This document shows, piece by piece, positions 56,752-64,000 of a stretch of DNA of 64,000 nucleotides. A program made the position numbers and the translations under genes. The stretch is from Schizochytrium sp. CCTCC M209059 (taxonomy: Eukaryota > Sar > Bigyra > Thraustochytrida > Thraustochytriidae): contig KN805451.1 in the NCBI GenBank assembly GCA_000818945.1, forward strand, positions 1 through 64,000, written 5' to 3'. Each line of letters begins with the position of its first letter. Position 1 is the stretch's first letter. The notes beneath the pieces were generated by a model. That model saw only the letters and a list, made by a program, of their open reading frames with translations, searched no databases and was not told where the DNA came from.

Positions 56752-58167
56752 TTAGGGTTTCCAGTCGAGCATATGCATGAAACAGGCCACCTCGTTATTG
56801 GGCCAAGAGGCCCATTCAGCATCAGTAAAGTGATGAGAGCAGAAGGACCGCAGCTCATCCGCCTTTGCGCAACCAAGGACCATATCTTGCGCGGCCGCGT
56901 TCGTGAGAATGGCTGCATTCATCGCATGTATCGCCCACTTTTTCTCCACCAATGTGATGCGCGAATGCGCAATAATCTCCACAAGAGTGATGACAATGCC
57001 AGATTGCTGAGCCAAGCTCTGGTTACGAAGGTGATCGCGACATACGGTGGCCACCGCGCGAAGTGCTGCGACGCAACCCTTTGACGAGATCTTGTTCCCT
57101 TGCTGGTGAACAGCTACCATCTGGCTCAAGCCAAGTGTTGACCCAACGTAACTCATGAAGCCATGATGCGACGGCTCGCTCGAGCCTTCAAAGAGAGGAT
57201 TTGAAAGACGGGCTTGCAAGACGTCCAGAATTTTTCCAAAAATGCCTCCAGACACTAGGACATCCTGCACTTCTTTTCCACCGAGCCAGGCCCAAAAGCA
57301 AATATGCTTCAGCTGAGTTTGAAGATGTTCCTCATCTTGCAGATCAAGCGGCTTGTTTTCAAGACTGTGAGCATCATCCAAGTATGGCGACTCTTCGGTC
57401 CCTTGGTCACGCATCTTCTCTCGCCGGGCCTGGTCCATGCGGTCTTTGTGCGCGTTTTGCGCAGCTTGGATGCTACGCAGAGTGTTATCGCGATCAGTGA
57501 CCGAATTCCGAATGCGCATCGAGGCTCGCGAAAACATGCCCACCACGTTCGAAATGTTGGAGGAAAGACTTGAGCGCGAGTTGGAGTTCATGCTCGTAAT
57601 GTCCACCGCAGAGCTCTTATTTCGTACAAAGACTCCTCTGCTATTACGCCTTCCTTGCATCGTAGCGACATCGATATGACCCGAGAGTTTTCGGGTGGGC
57701 AGCTCACGGGATGTTGACATTTTCATCGAAGCGCCTGCGCTCGCAATCGAGCCCGCACTACTTCTAGAAGTGGAGAGGCGTCGTGCGATCGAAGTTGCAG
57801 CTGAGGATCGCCTCCGAGTTGCGTGGCCTACGCTCTCTCCGCGCGCATTTGCGAAAAAAGCTGTCGCTGGTGTCATTGGACTTGACTTTTGACCACGGAC
57901 ATCTTCTTCGGTCCCGCGCCTAAAATCGAGCACGCTCGCGCTAGCTCTCGTTTGCCGTGGTGAACTTCCAAGCTTTGAGGACTCGCTAGCGTCTCTCGTT
58001 ACGTCTCGTTTGGGCACCGGACTGCGACGTGAGAAACTTGCAGTTGGGTTAGCCTTCATGGAGTACCCTGTGACTGCGGCGGCTTGCTTGGTCTCATCCT
58101 CCTTGAATGCTATGTTTCTTTGGTCACCGTTTTTCAGCTCGACAATTTTATCATCTTTCTCTGCCAT
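56752..58167 (-). CDS. Ser/Arg-rich orphan with helical C-terminal region
   Basis: 471 residues from the ATG at 58167. I do not recognise it. Residues 1 to about 260 are Ser/Arg/Ala-rich and probably disordered, with repeated basic-directed phosphosite patterns (RRSPV, RRRSSA, RRLSTS, RRNSRG). A charged helix follows at about 270-295 (AHKDRMDQARREKMRD). The C-terminal 170 residues look like alpha-alpha repeats of the armadillo kind (AALRAVATVCRDHLRNQ, IVITLVEIIAHSRITLVEKKW, IHAMNAAILTNAAAQDMVL) and end at MLDWKP. A regulatory scaffold controlled by an AGC-type kinase would fit but is inference. Codon use resembles the neighbours. Confidence 0.75.
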   Translation of the reverse strand: MAEKDDKIVELKNGDQRNIAFKEDETKQAAAVTGYSMKANPTASFSRRSPVPKRDVTRDASESSKLGSSPRQTRASASVLDFRRGTEEDVRGQKSSPMTPATAFFANARGESVGHATRRRSSAATSIARRLSTSRSSAGSIASAGASMKMSTSRELPTRKLSGHIDVATMQGRRNSRGVFVRNKSSAVDITSMNSNSRSSLSSNISNVVGMFSRASMRIRNSVTDRDNTLRSIQAAQNAHKDRMDQARREKMRDQGTEESPYLDDAHSLENKPLDLQDEEHLQTQLKHICFWAWLGGKEVQDVLVSGGIFGKILDVLQARLSNPLFEGSSEPSHHGFMSYVGSTLGLSQMVAVHQQGNKISSKGCVAALRAVATVCRDHLRNQSLAQQSGIVITLVEIIAHSRITLVEKKWAIHAMNAAILTNAAAQDMVLGCAKADELRSFCSHHFTDAEWASWPNNEVACFMHMLDWKP

Positions 58168-58779
58168 CTTGACAACGCTGCTGGCCGGCGCCTGCCACCA
58201 AAAGCTCTCGAGTCTGCACCGAGCGGGTTGGCCGCGCGGGTCCGGGTCCGGTCTGCGCGCAATGAACCTCAACTTTATTGACAGAAAGAATGGAATGCAC
58301 GTCATGTTAAAAGAGGTCTAACGGCTCGCAAAAGAGATATTAGGCTGCTTTATTTACAAAAAAAAAATGTTGGAAAGAGGCGTGCACTTGTGCAGAGTGA
58401 GTCAGACAATCAATAATGTTGATGATCATACACGTGACTAACGAAGGGGACAAATGATGTAGTAAGCGAGCCGACCTGACAAGTAAGTCACTCGAGGGAT
58501 ATTACCTTAGCGATACATGACAACAGCAGCAGCAGCAGATGGAACACACAAAAAAAAGGCCACACCGAGCCAAGCCAGCCTGAGGCCAGGCCAAGCCAAG
58601 CCAAGGCCAGAGGCGAGGCCGGTCGCGCTTCCGTGTCCGCGATGTACCCCGGGTCCAAGCTGGGCTGAGCTGAGTTGAGTTGACCTCCATTTTCGTCATT
58701 TTCTCTTCTAAGAATGATATTTTTAAATGATTAGGACGCGACAGATCTGTAACCGAGATTTTGGGCGAGCTTTCATTGC
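58168..58779. other. Intergenic region between co-oriented genes
   Basis: 612 bp: promoter of the Ser-rich orphan and 3' flank of the first hydroxylase paralogue. Includes CAG units at 58524-58539 and CCAAG/GGCCAAG repeats near 58557-58612. No gene seen. Confidence 0.55.
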
Positions 58780-59829
58780 TCAAAGCTCCCAGCGAATGGT
58801 TCCAAGAACAACGTCGATCCAAGGCGTAATAGAATAGTTCGCCTTGAGGATACGATGGTGAAGCTCGTGGAACCAGGTGTTGTAGTCATCGAACTGCTGG
58901 GTCCATGTGGACAAGGGGCCAATAAGTGCCATTGTAGGTAGAGGCTTGCCGGCATGCGATTCCATTTCGTGCCAGAAGATATATGAACCCAAGACGGAAA
59001 TGTCAAATTGATCGATGGGTCCAATGAGAGTCTCATAGCTGGCTGCCGCGGCAAGGAAAGGGAGAAAAGCCTCGATAACAAGGTCCCACCAGTCAAAGTG
59101 AAAATTGGTGGTGAGCTGCGTGCAGTTGTCTTCGTGGTGCGTCCGATGGTTCTTGGCGTAGACACCCTTCATGTGAAGCACGCGGTGACCGAGCCAAAAG
59201 AAGATGTCAACGACGGCGCGGAACCACATGAGGCGCCCCACGAAGCGCAGCGGGCGCCACGGACCCTGCTTGTGGCCAACGTCATCCTTTTTGACGAAGG
59301 CAAAGGCCTGCGGCAAGGTCATGATCGTGCTGGCGACAAAGTTACACGTTGCATAGTCTTTGATCACTTCGAAAAGCGTGCGCGCCCGCCGCTTATTTGA
59401 AAAGAAGGGAATGTGCTTGTAGATGTGGTTAATAACGATCGCATGCCAAAGCGTAAGAAAGTCAACGGTTACGACGCTGCTGAGCATCATCTTCAAAAAC
59501 ACTTTCGGCACGGAGTCGCCCTTTTTCAGATCGCCAATGGCAAAGTTCTTCGCTGCTGCCGCGGCCCAAATGGACGTGTTCATGAGCAGCCACGAGAAGA
59601 CAGGGTGGTCCTGGATCTTCTCTGCGGTAGGGGCGCGCTGGGCCTTGCCTGTATGCTTCGCTTTTTCCATCTCCTCCAGTCGCTTGGCCTTGACCTTGTC
59701 TGCACTTTTGAAGCCGTAGAGGACCGTGACGGCGGCGAGCAGTACCGCCGCTTTCTGCTCATTGGTCTGCACCAAGTTGGCCAGGATTCCCCTCAGGCCA
59801 CCGCCGCTCTTCGAGGTTGCGACGCTCAT
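58780..59829 (-). CDS. Fatty acid hydroxylase superfamily protein, tandem paralogue A
   Basis: 349 residues. Di-iron membrane oxygenase family (sterol desaturase, C4-methyl oxidase, fatty acid hydroxylase, alkane-type). Four to five hydrophobic segments are visible. The metal-binding His boxes are HRVLH at 215-219, NHRTHH about ten residues later, and FHELHH near residue 325. N-terminal EQKAAVLLAAVTVLYGFKSADKVKAKR is shared with the other two copies. Substrate unknown: sterols, fatty acids or sphingoid lipids are all possible. The C-terminal IRWEL/DRWDL is conserved in the array. Same strand as copies B and C, with 846 bp to B. Confidence 0.88.
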   Translation of the reverse strand: MSVATSKSGGGLRGILANLVQTNEQKAAVLLAAVTVLYGFKSADKVKAKRLEEMEKAKHTGKAQRAPTAEKIQDHPVFSWLLMNTSIWAAAAAKNFAIGDLKKGDSVPKVFLKMMLSSVVTVDFLTLWHAIVINHIYKHIPFFSNKRRARTLFEVIKDYATCNFVASTIMTLPQAFAFVKKDDVGHKQGPWRPLRFVGRLMWFRAVVDIFFWLGHRVLHMKGVYAKNHRTHHEDNCTQLTTNFHFDWWDLVIEAFLPFLAAAASYETLIGPIDQFDISVLGSYIFWHEMESHAGKPLPTMALIGPLSTWTQQFDDYNTWFHELHHRILKANYSITPWIDVVLGTIRWEL

Positions 59830-60675
59830 CGTGGGCTTGGTAGATTTGCGGAGCTAGGCTACGAAGCGCGGGACGCGATCACAAGACTTCTCTTCTTCTC
59901 TTTCTCTGGTGCTCGTTTCCTTTTTCTCTTGCCTGCAAATCGGGGTCTGCCCGCGAGCCTTTCTTTCTTTCCCTCCCTCCCTGCTGCCCTCGCAATGTTC
60001 CCCGAGTTCTTCCTCGTTTGCGTGCGCCTTTGTCCCCTGCTCGCGAGCCAGCCTTCGCTTCCCTTCCCTTGCCTTCCCTTCCCTTCCCTGCCGCCTTCGC
60101 AGCGCTCCCCGGATTCTTCCTCGTTTGCGTGCGCTCTCTTCCCCTGCTCGCTCGCACGGAGCGCGCCGCGAGTCCGACGCGGGGCGCGCCAAAAGGTGCC
60201 GCCCAGGCGACGCCGACACGTGCCAAGATACGCTTGATGTCCGTCGCCCCGCGCGCCGCCGCCACTGGGACGGTGCAGGCGCCACTGTGTGCGTGTGGGG
60301 GGGAGGGGGGTCACTCCGATTGCGTGCCTTGCGTGCATGCGGATGCGGCTCTGGCGTCATAGCGAGGGCGCTTGGAAGAGGGGGAGCGAAGAGGGCAAGA
60401 CGTGGCAGACAGCTAGGTAGTTGGTCGCGAGGGAGGTGACGAGGATGTCGGGGGTGGCGGCGTGGACGAGGACGTTCGATTCGAGGCGTCAAGATGAGCA
60501 TATGTCTTGCGTCGCGAACGTCATGCCTCAAGATGAACGAACGCAAGTCTTACGTGAGGTAGGTGACACATACGGCCACGTCGTCAAGAGATGAAAACGC
60601 TAGAAGTAGACATGGACGTGCACAGGACGGGAAATAATTATAAAAGCCTTTTCACAGGGTGAGAGCGGAGTGAGA
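59830..60675. promoter_or_regulatory. Promoter region of paralogue A with tandem duplication
   Basis: Contains CCTT-rich stretches and two imperfect copies of a roughly 60-bp block at about 59984-60044 and 60088-60150. No gene seen. Confidence 0.6.
59984..60150 (+). repeat. Imperfect direct duplication of a ~60-bp block
   Basis: Both copies contain TTCTTCCTCGTTTGCGTGCG followed by a CCCCTGCTCG stretch; the spacing between copies is about 105 bp, with CCCTT repeats between them. Confidence 0.85.
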
Positions 60676-61722
60676 TCAGAGTTCCCAGCGGATGGTGCCG
60701 AGAAGGACGTCGATCCAAGGGGTAATTGAGTAATTGGCCTTGAGGATGCGATGGTGCAGCTCGTGAAACCAGACATTGTAGTCGTCGAACTCCTGCGTCC
60801 AGGTAGACAAGGGCGCGATGAGCGGCATCGAGGGCAGAGGCTTGCCGGCATGCGACTCGATTTCATGCCAAAAGATGTAGGTGCCGATGAGCGAGGCGTC
60901 GAATTGATCAATGGGCCCAAAGGCCTTTTCGTACGCGATGGCAGACGCGAGGAAAGGAACAAAGGCCTCGATGACGAGGTCCCACCAGTCAAAGTGATAG
61001 TTTGTGGTGAGTTGCGTGGCATTATCCTCGTGGTGCGTGCGGTGGTTCTTGGAGTAGACCCCCTTCATGTGTAGCACGCGATGACCAAGCCAAAAGACGA
61101 TGTCGACGCCAACGCGGAACCATATGAGGCGGCCCAGAAAGCGGAGTGGACGCCATGGGCCCTCCTGGTGGTTGGCGTCGGTTTTGCCCAAGAAGCCGTA
61201 TGCTTGGGTAATGTTAATGAGGCTGTTCGCGACAAAGTTGCACTTGGCGTAGTCCTTGATCACCTCCCAGAGCGAGCGAGGGCGCCTCTTATTTGAGAAG
61301 AAGGGAATGTGCCCATAGAGCTTATTGATGACATAGGCATGCCACAGGACGCAAAAGTCGGTGGTCACGAAGCTACCTAGCATCATCTTGAGCCAGGCTT
61401 TTCCAAAGGAGTCTCCGATCTTGAGGTCTCCGACAAACTTTTGTTTGAGCGCAACCACGGCCCATACCGAGGAATTCGTGAGGAGCCACGCAGCCACGGG
61501 ATGGTCTTGCGGTTCTTGCGCGGTTGGCGCACGCTGCGCCTTGCCGTTGCGCTCGGCCCACTCGGCCTCCTGCAGGCGCTTGGCCTTGACCTTGCTGGCG
61601 CTCTTGAACCCATACAGAACCGTGGCCGCCGCAAGCAGTAGCGCCGCTTTCTGTTCTGTGGTCTGCGTGACTTTCGCCAGCAGCCCGCCGCCGGCGCTCT
61701 TACTGCCCTGCACCGTCGCCAT
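60676..61722 (-). CDS. Fatty acid hydroxylase superfamily protein, tandem paralogue B
   Basis: 348 residues, close throughout to paralogue A: the same N-terminal EQKAALLLAAATVLYGFKSA, the same HRVLH, NHRTHH and FHELHH boxes, and the same IRWEL end. Differences lie mainly in the linker near residues 40-60 and the loop before the first His box (TDANHQEGPWRPLRF). It probably arose by recent duplication of A or vice versa. Di-iron membrane oxygenase; substrate unknown. ATG at 61722 aligns with that of A. Confidence 0.88.
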   Translation of the reverse strand: MATVQGSKSAGGGLLAKVTQTTEQKAALLLAAATVLYGFKSASKVKAKRLQEAEWAERNGKAQRAPTAQEPQDHPVAAWLLTNSSVWAVVALKQKFVGDLKIGDSFGKAWLKMMLGSFVTTDFCVLWHAYVINKLYGHIPFFSNKRRPRSLWEVIKDYAKCNFVANSLINITQAYGFLGKTDANHQEGPWRPLRFLGRLIWFRVGVDIVFWLGHRVLHMKGVYSKNHRTHHEDNATQLTTNYHFDWWDLVIEAFVPFLASAIAYEKAFGPIDQFDASLIGTYIFWHEIESHAGKPLPSMPLIAPLSTWTQEFDDYNVWFHELHHRILKANYSITPWIDVLLGTIRWEL

Positions 61723-62433
61723 CTTCTAGGCGACCCAGTTGTCCTCGGCGAGCTCCTTCGCTCTCGCGCTTCTCGGCGTCGGGCTTCCTCCGCGTTCAGG
61801 TTTTGCCCTCCTCCTTCCTCCGCGTCTGCATTTACTTTACGTTGGACGCGCGATCTGCTTCTCGAGCCCCGCCGCGCGACAGTTATTCCGAGTCCCTGTC
61901 ACTGTCGCTGTCTCGCTGTCCTGTCAGAGCAGCGGCCGCGCGGGCTACTTACGTACTATACGTAGAAGGCCTAGTACTTTTGGTATATACAATGACACCT
62001 AAATGTAGTATAGTATATAGTAGTAGTAGTACTACGCAAGTGGTTAGTTAGTCAGAAAATGCTTGTGCCTGGGACGCGCGTCCCTCCACTCGGTCCGACG
62101 CGGGGCGGCGCCAAAAGGCGGCGGAGGTCGACGGCGAACCCGGATCTTTCTTCTTTCTGGGCCGGCCGGAGGAGGGGGGAGCGAGGAGAAAGAGCAAGAG
62201 CGAGAGTGAGAGCGAGAAAAGAGGAGGCGGTGCCGCCACCGGTGCGTATCGCAATGCGGATGCGGAGGGCGAACGAGTGGGCATTGGGGACCAAGAGGAA
62301 ACAGTGGACCAGGGAGGACCGCTTGCTCGCGGTCTGAGGGAGACCGTGAAAATGGCATGTGAGCGAGGAGGAACTGGAAAGGGTTTTTTAGACATGACAT
62401 CATGCGATAATAATGCGGGCTGCGGACGCGAGA
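61723..62433. promoter_or_regulatory. Promoter region of paralogue B
   Basis: 711 bp. An AT-rich island near 61965-62050 with TAGTAG/TATAGT repeats stands out from the GC-rich surroundings. No gene seen. Confidence 0.55.
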
Positions 62434-63459
62434 CTAAAGGTCCCAACGATCCGTTCCCATGAGCTGGTCGAACCACGGGGTGATGGAGAGGTTATACTTG
62501 AGGGTGCGATGGTGGATCTCGTGAAACCAAGAGTTGAAGTCGTCGAACTTTTGGGTCCAGGTCGAAAGAGGCGCGAGAAAAGGCATGGTGGGCATGGGCT
62601 TGCCAGCATGCGACTCGATCTCGTGCCAGAAAATGTAGGTGCTGAGCAACGACATGTCGAACTGATCGATGGCGCCAAAGAATTTCTTGTAGCTTGCAGT
62701 GGCGAGAATGAACGGCACGTAGGCTTCAATAACGAGATCCCACCAGTCGAAATGATAGTTTGTCGTAAGCTGCGTGGCGCTGTGTTCGTGATGCGTGCGG
62801 TGACCCACGGCGTAGACCTTTTTCGAGTGAAGGACGCGATGGCCGGCCCAAAAGAAGACGTCAACAATGACGCGGAACCACACGAGGCGCGCAAGAAAGC
62901 GCAGAGGGCGCCAGGGTCCATAAGGCTCTGGGATAATTTTCTTTTTGAGAAAGCCGTGGACCTGTAAGACGCCCAGGAGCAACTTGGCAAAGCCGTTGCA
63001 CTTCATGTAGTCGACAAAGACATCCCAGGAGGTCTGTTTGAGGCGCTTATCCGAGAAAAAGGGGACATGCGCGTAGACCTTGTTAATGAGAATGGAGTTG
63101 ACGCCGACCGATCCGTCGACCAGAATGGAGTTGCCAATCACCATTCTTGCAAAGGTCACGGCGAAGGACTCGCGAGGATCCATCTCACCAACGAGCTTGT
63201 ACTTGGCCAGCACGGCGGCCCACACGGACGCATTGGTGATGGCCCACGAGGCCACAGGGTGGTCCTGGATCTTGTCCGCGTTAGGCCTTCGCTGCGCCTT
63301 TCCCTTGCGCTCAATCTCCTCCTGACGCAGAGCCTTGACCTCGTCCGCGCTCACGAACCCGTAGGCCACCGTGGCCAGCGCGAGCCCCGCGGCCAGCTTC
63401 TGCTCGGTTGTCGTCAGGAACGGCAGGCCGCCCGCGCGCGCGCTCGTCGTCGTGGCCAT
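62434..63459 (-). CDS. Fatty acid hydroxylase superfamily protein, tandem paralogue C
   Basis: 341 residues, the most divergent of the three: the N-terminus is shorter (TTTSARAGGLPF), the middle has VDGSVGVNSILINKVY in place of the A/B sequence, and the boxes read HRVLH, GHRTHH and FHEIHH. The DWWDLVIEAY and FWHEIESHAGKP blocks are shared. All metal ligands are kept, so it should be active. Di-iron membrane oxygenase; substrate unknown. ATG at 63459 aligns with the other copies. Confidence 0.88.
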   Translation of the reverse strand: MATTTSARAGGLPFLTTTEQKLAAGLALATVAYGFVSADEVKALRQEEIERKGKAQRRPNADKIQDHPVASWAITNASVWAAVLAKYKLVGEMDPRESFAVTFARMVIGNSILVDGSVGVNSILINKVYAHVPFFSDKRLKQTSWDVFVDYMKCNGFAKLLLGVLQVHGFLKKKIIPEPYGPWRPLRFLARLVWFRVIVDVFFWAGHRVLHSKKVYAVGHRTHHEHSATQLTTNYHFDWWDLVIEAYVPFILATASYKKFFGAIDQFDMSLLSTYIFWHEIESHAGKPMPTMPFLAPLSTWTQKFDDFNSWFHEIHHRTLKYNLSITPWFDQLMGTDRWDL

Positions 63460-64000
63460 GGCGCGTGCTTCTGTCCTTCGTGTACATCCGCAGCCCCGCG
63501 TACGCTGCGCCGCTCCCCGCCTCTTGGTCCTGCCACGGCGCGCGCGAAGTGGTTCTGCTTCTGCGGCCCGCCGCGTGTTTCTGCATCGTCCGGTCCGAAC
63601 CCGACTGCGAGCTCGTCGCCGCTGGGGGTCCTCGGTCGTTGATCATTAGCTGAGCCATGGGCAGGTCGTTCGGCAGGCGCAAGATCCGGCCGTCGGACTC
63701 GATAATGCACAGCGCGGCGCGAGCACGGACGGCGCCCTGGACGACGCTCGCTGCCGCGAAGCCCCGCGTAGGCTGGGACGAGGAGGATGATTATAGAGGA
63801 GCCCGGAGTTGCCAAGGACACCTGCCCGGGCTGTAAGCCAGGTTTACCCCCGGAGTTGCGCGGACGGCACGGTAAAAAATAAAAAGCGGGGTGTGCGCCG
63901 GGCGAGAGCGGCTTGCGAGATAGATAGAAGATCGCTGCGCAGAGAATCGGAATGGGCGCGAGGTAGTACCGCTTGGCGGGGGAGCAGCTGCAGATCGCGA
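63460..64000. other. Right edge: promoter region of paralogue C, no gene seen
   Basis: 541 bp of mostly GC-rich DNA. Frames here are low-complexity. A further gene could start beyond the edge. Confidence 0.55.

Noticed and set aside
60421..60500. TTCGATTCGA stretch resembling a tRNA T-loop
   Set aside because: The flanking bases do not form a T-stem, and no acceptor or anticodon arm fits around it.

Overview
The window reads as nuclear DNA of a gene-dense, GC-rich unicellular eukaryote. I infer a stramenopile of the labyrinthulomycete/thraustochytrid type. The basis is 29 supported protein genes in 64 kb, almost all single-exon, on both strands, with short convergent 3' gaps and longer divergent gaps full of microsatellites. 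Only two genes show introns (four GT-AG introns of 94-174 bp). Two genes are of ciliary type (CC2D2A-like, WRAP73), which suits a flagellated stage, and several are lipid genes. The lineage is inference; no rRNA, tRNA or organelle gene was found to confirm it. There are no bacterial operons, CRISPR arrays or recognisable transposons.

Layout. 1-8 kb: prenylation-motif WD40 protein, membrane-anchored beta-lactamase-fold serine hydrolase, long-chain acyl-CoA synthetase. 8-11 kb: head-to-head pair of SPFH/band-7 paralogues separated by a (CAG)30 tract. 11-18.4 kb: class-IV PLP lyase/aminotransferase, DCAF12-like CRL4 receptor, ER-type cyclophilin (4 exons), NTAN1-like N-terminal Asn amidase, proteasome subunit beta-4. 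18.8-28.8 kb: CC2D2A-like transition-zone protein, F-box/beta-propeller protein, COG2945-type hydrolase, serine palmitoyltransferase subunit 1. 30-41 kb: SANT-JAMM deubiquitinase (MYSM1-like), enoyl-CoA hydratase, a 14-cysteine orphan, Sec24. 41-54.4 kb: TMEM161-like membrane protein, WRAP73, a TIR-like/TPR protein, an AFG2-type double AAA ATPase, ketopantoate hydroxymethyltransferase, CCDC12/Cwf18. 55-63.5 kb: epoxide-hydrolase-like protein, a Ser-rich orphan, and a tandem array of three fatty-acid-hydroxylase-superfamily paralogues.

Functional threads. Ubiquitin/proteasome: DCAF12, NTAN1, PSMB2, the F-box protein and the JAMM DUB. Lipid and CoA: acyl-CoA synthetase, SPT1, enoyl-CoA hydratase, PanB and the hydroxylase array. 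Cilium/centrosome: CC2D2A and WRAP73. ER and secretion: Sec24 and secretory cyclophilin. Most are conserved housekeeping genes. The less ordinary items are the TIR-like/TPR protein, the apparent Cys-to-Ser change at the NTAN1 nucleophile, the degenerate first AAA module, the hydroxylase triplication, the CaaX-ending acidic WD40 protein and the two orphan proteins.
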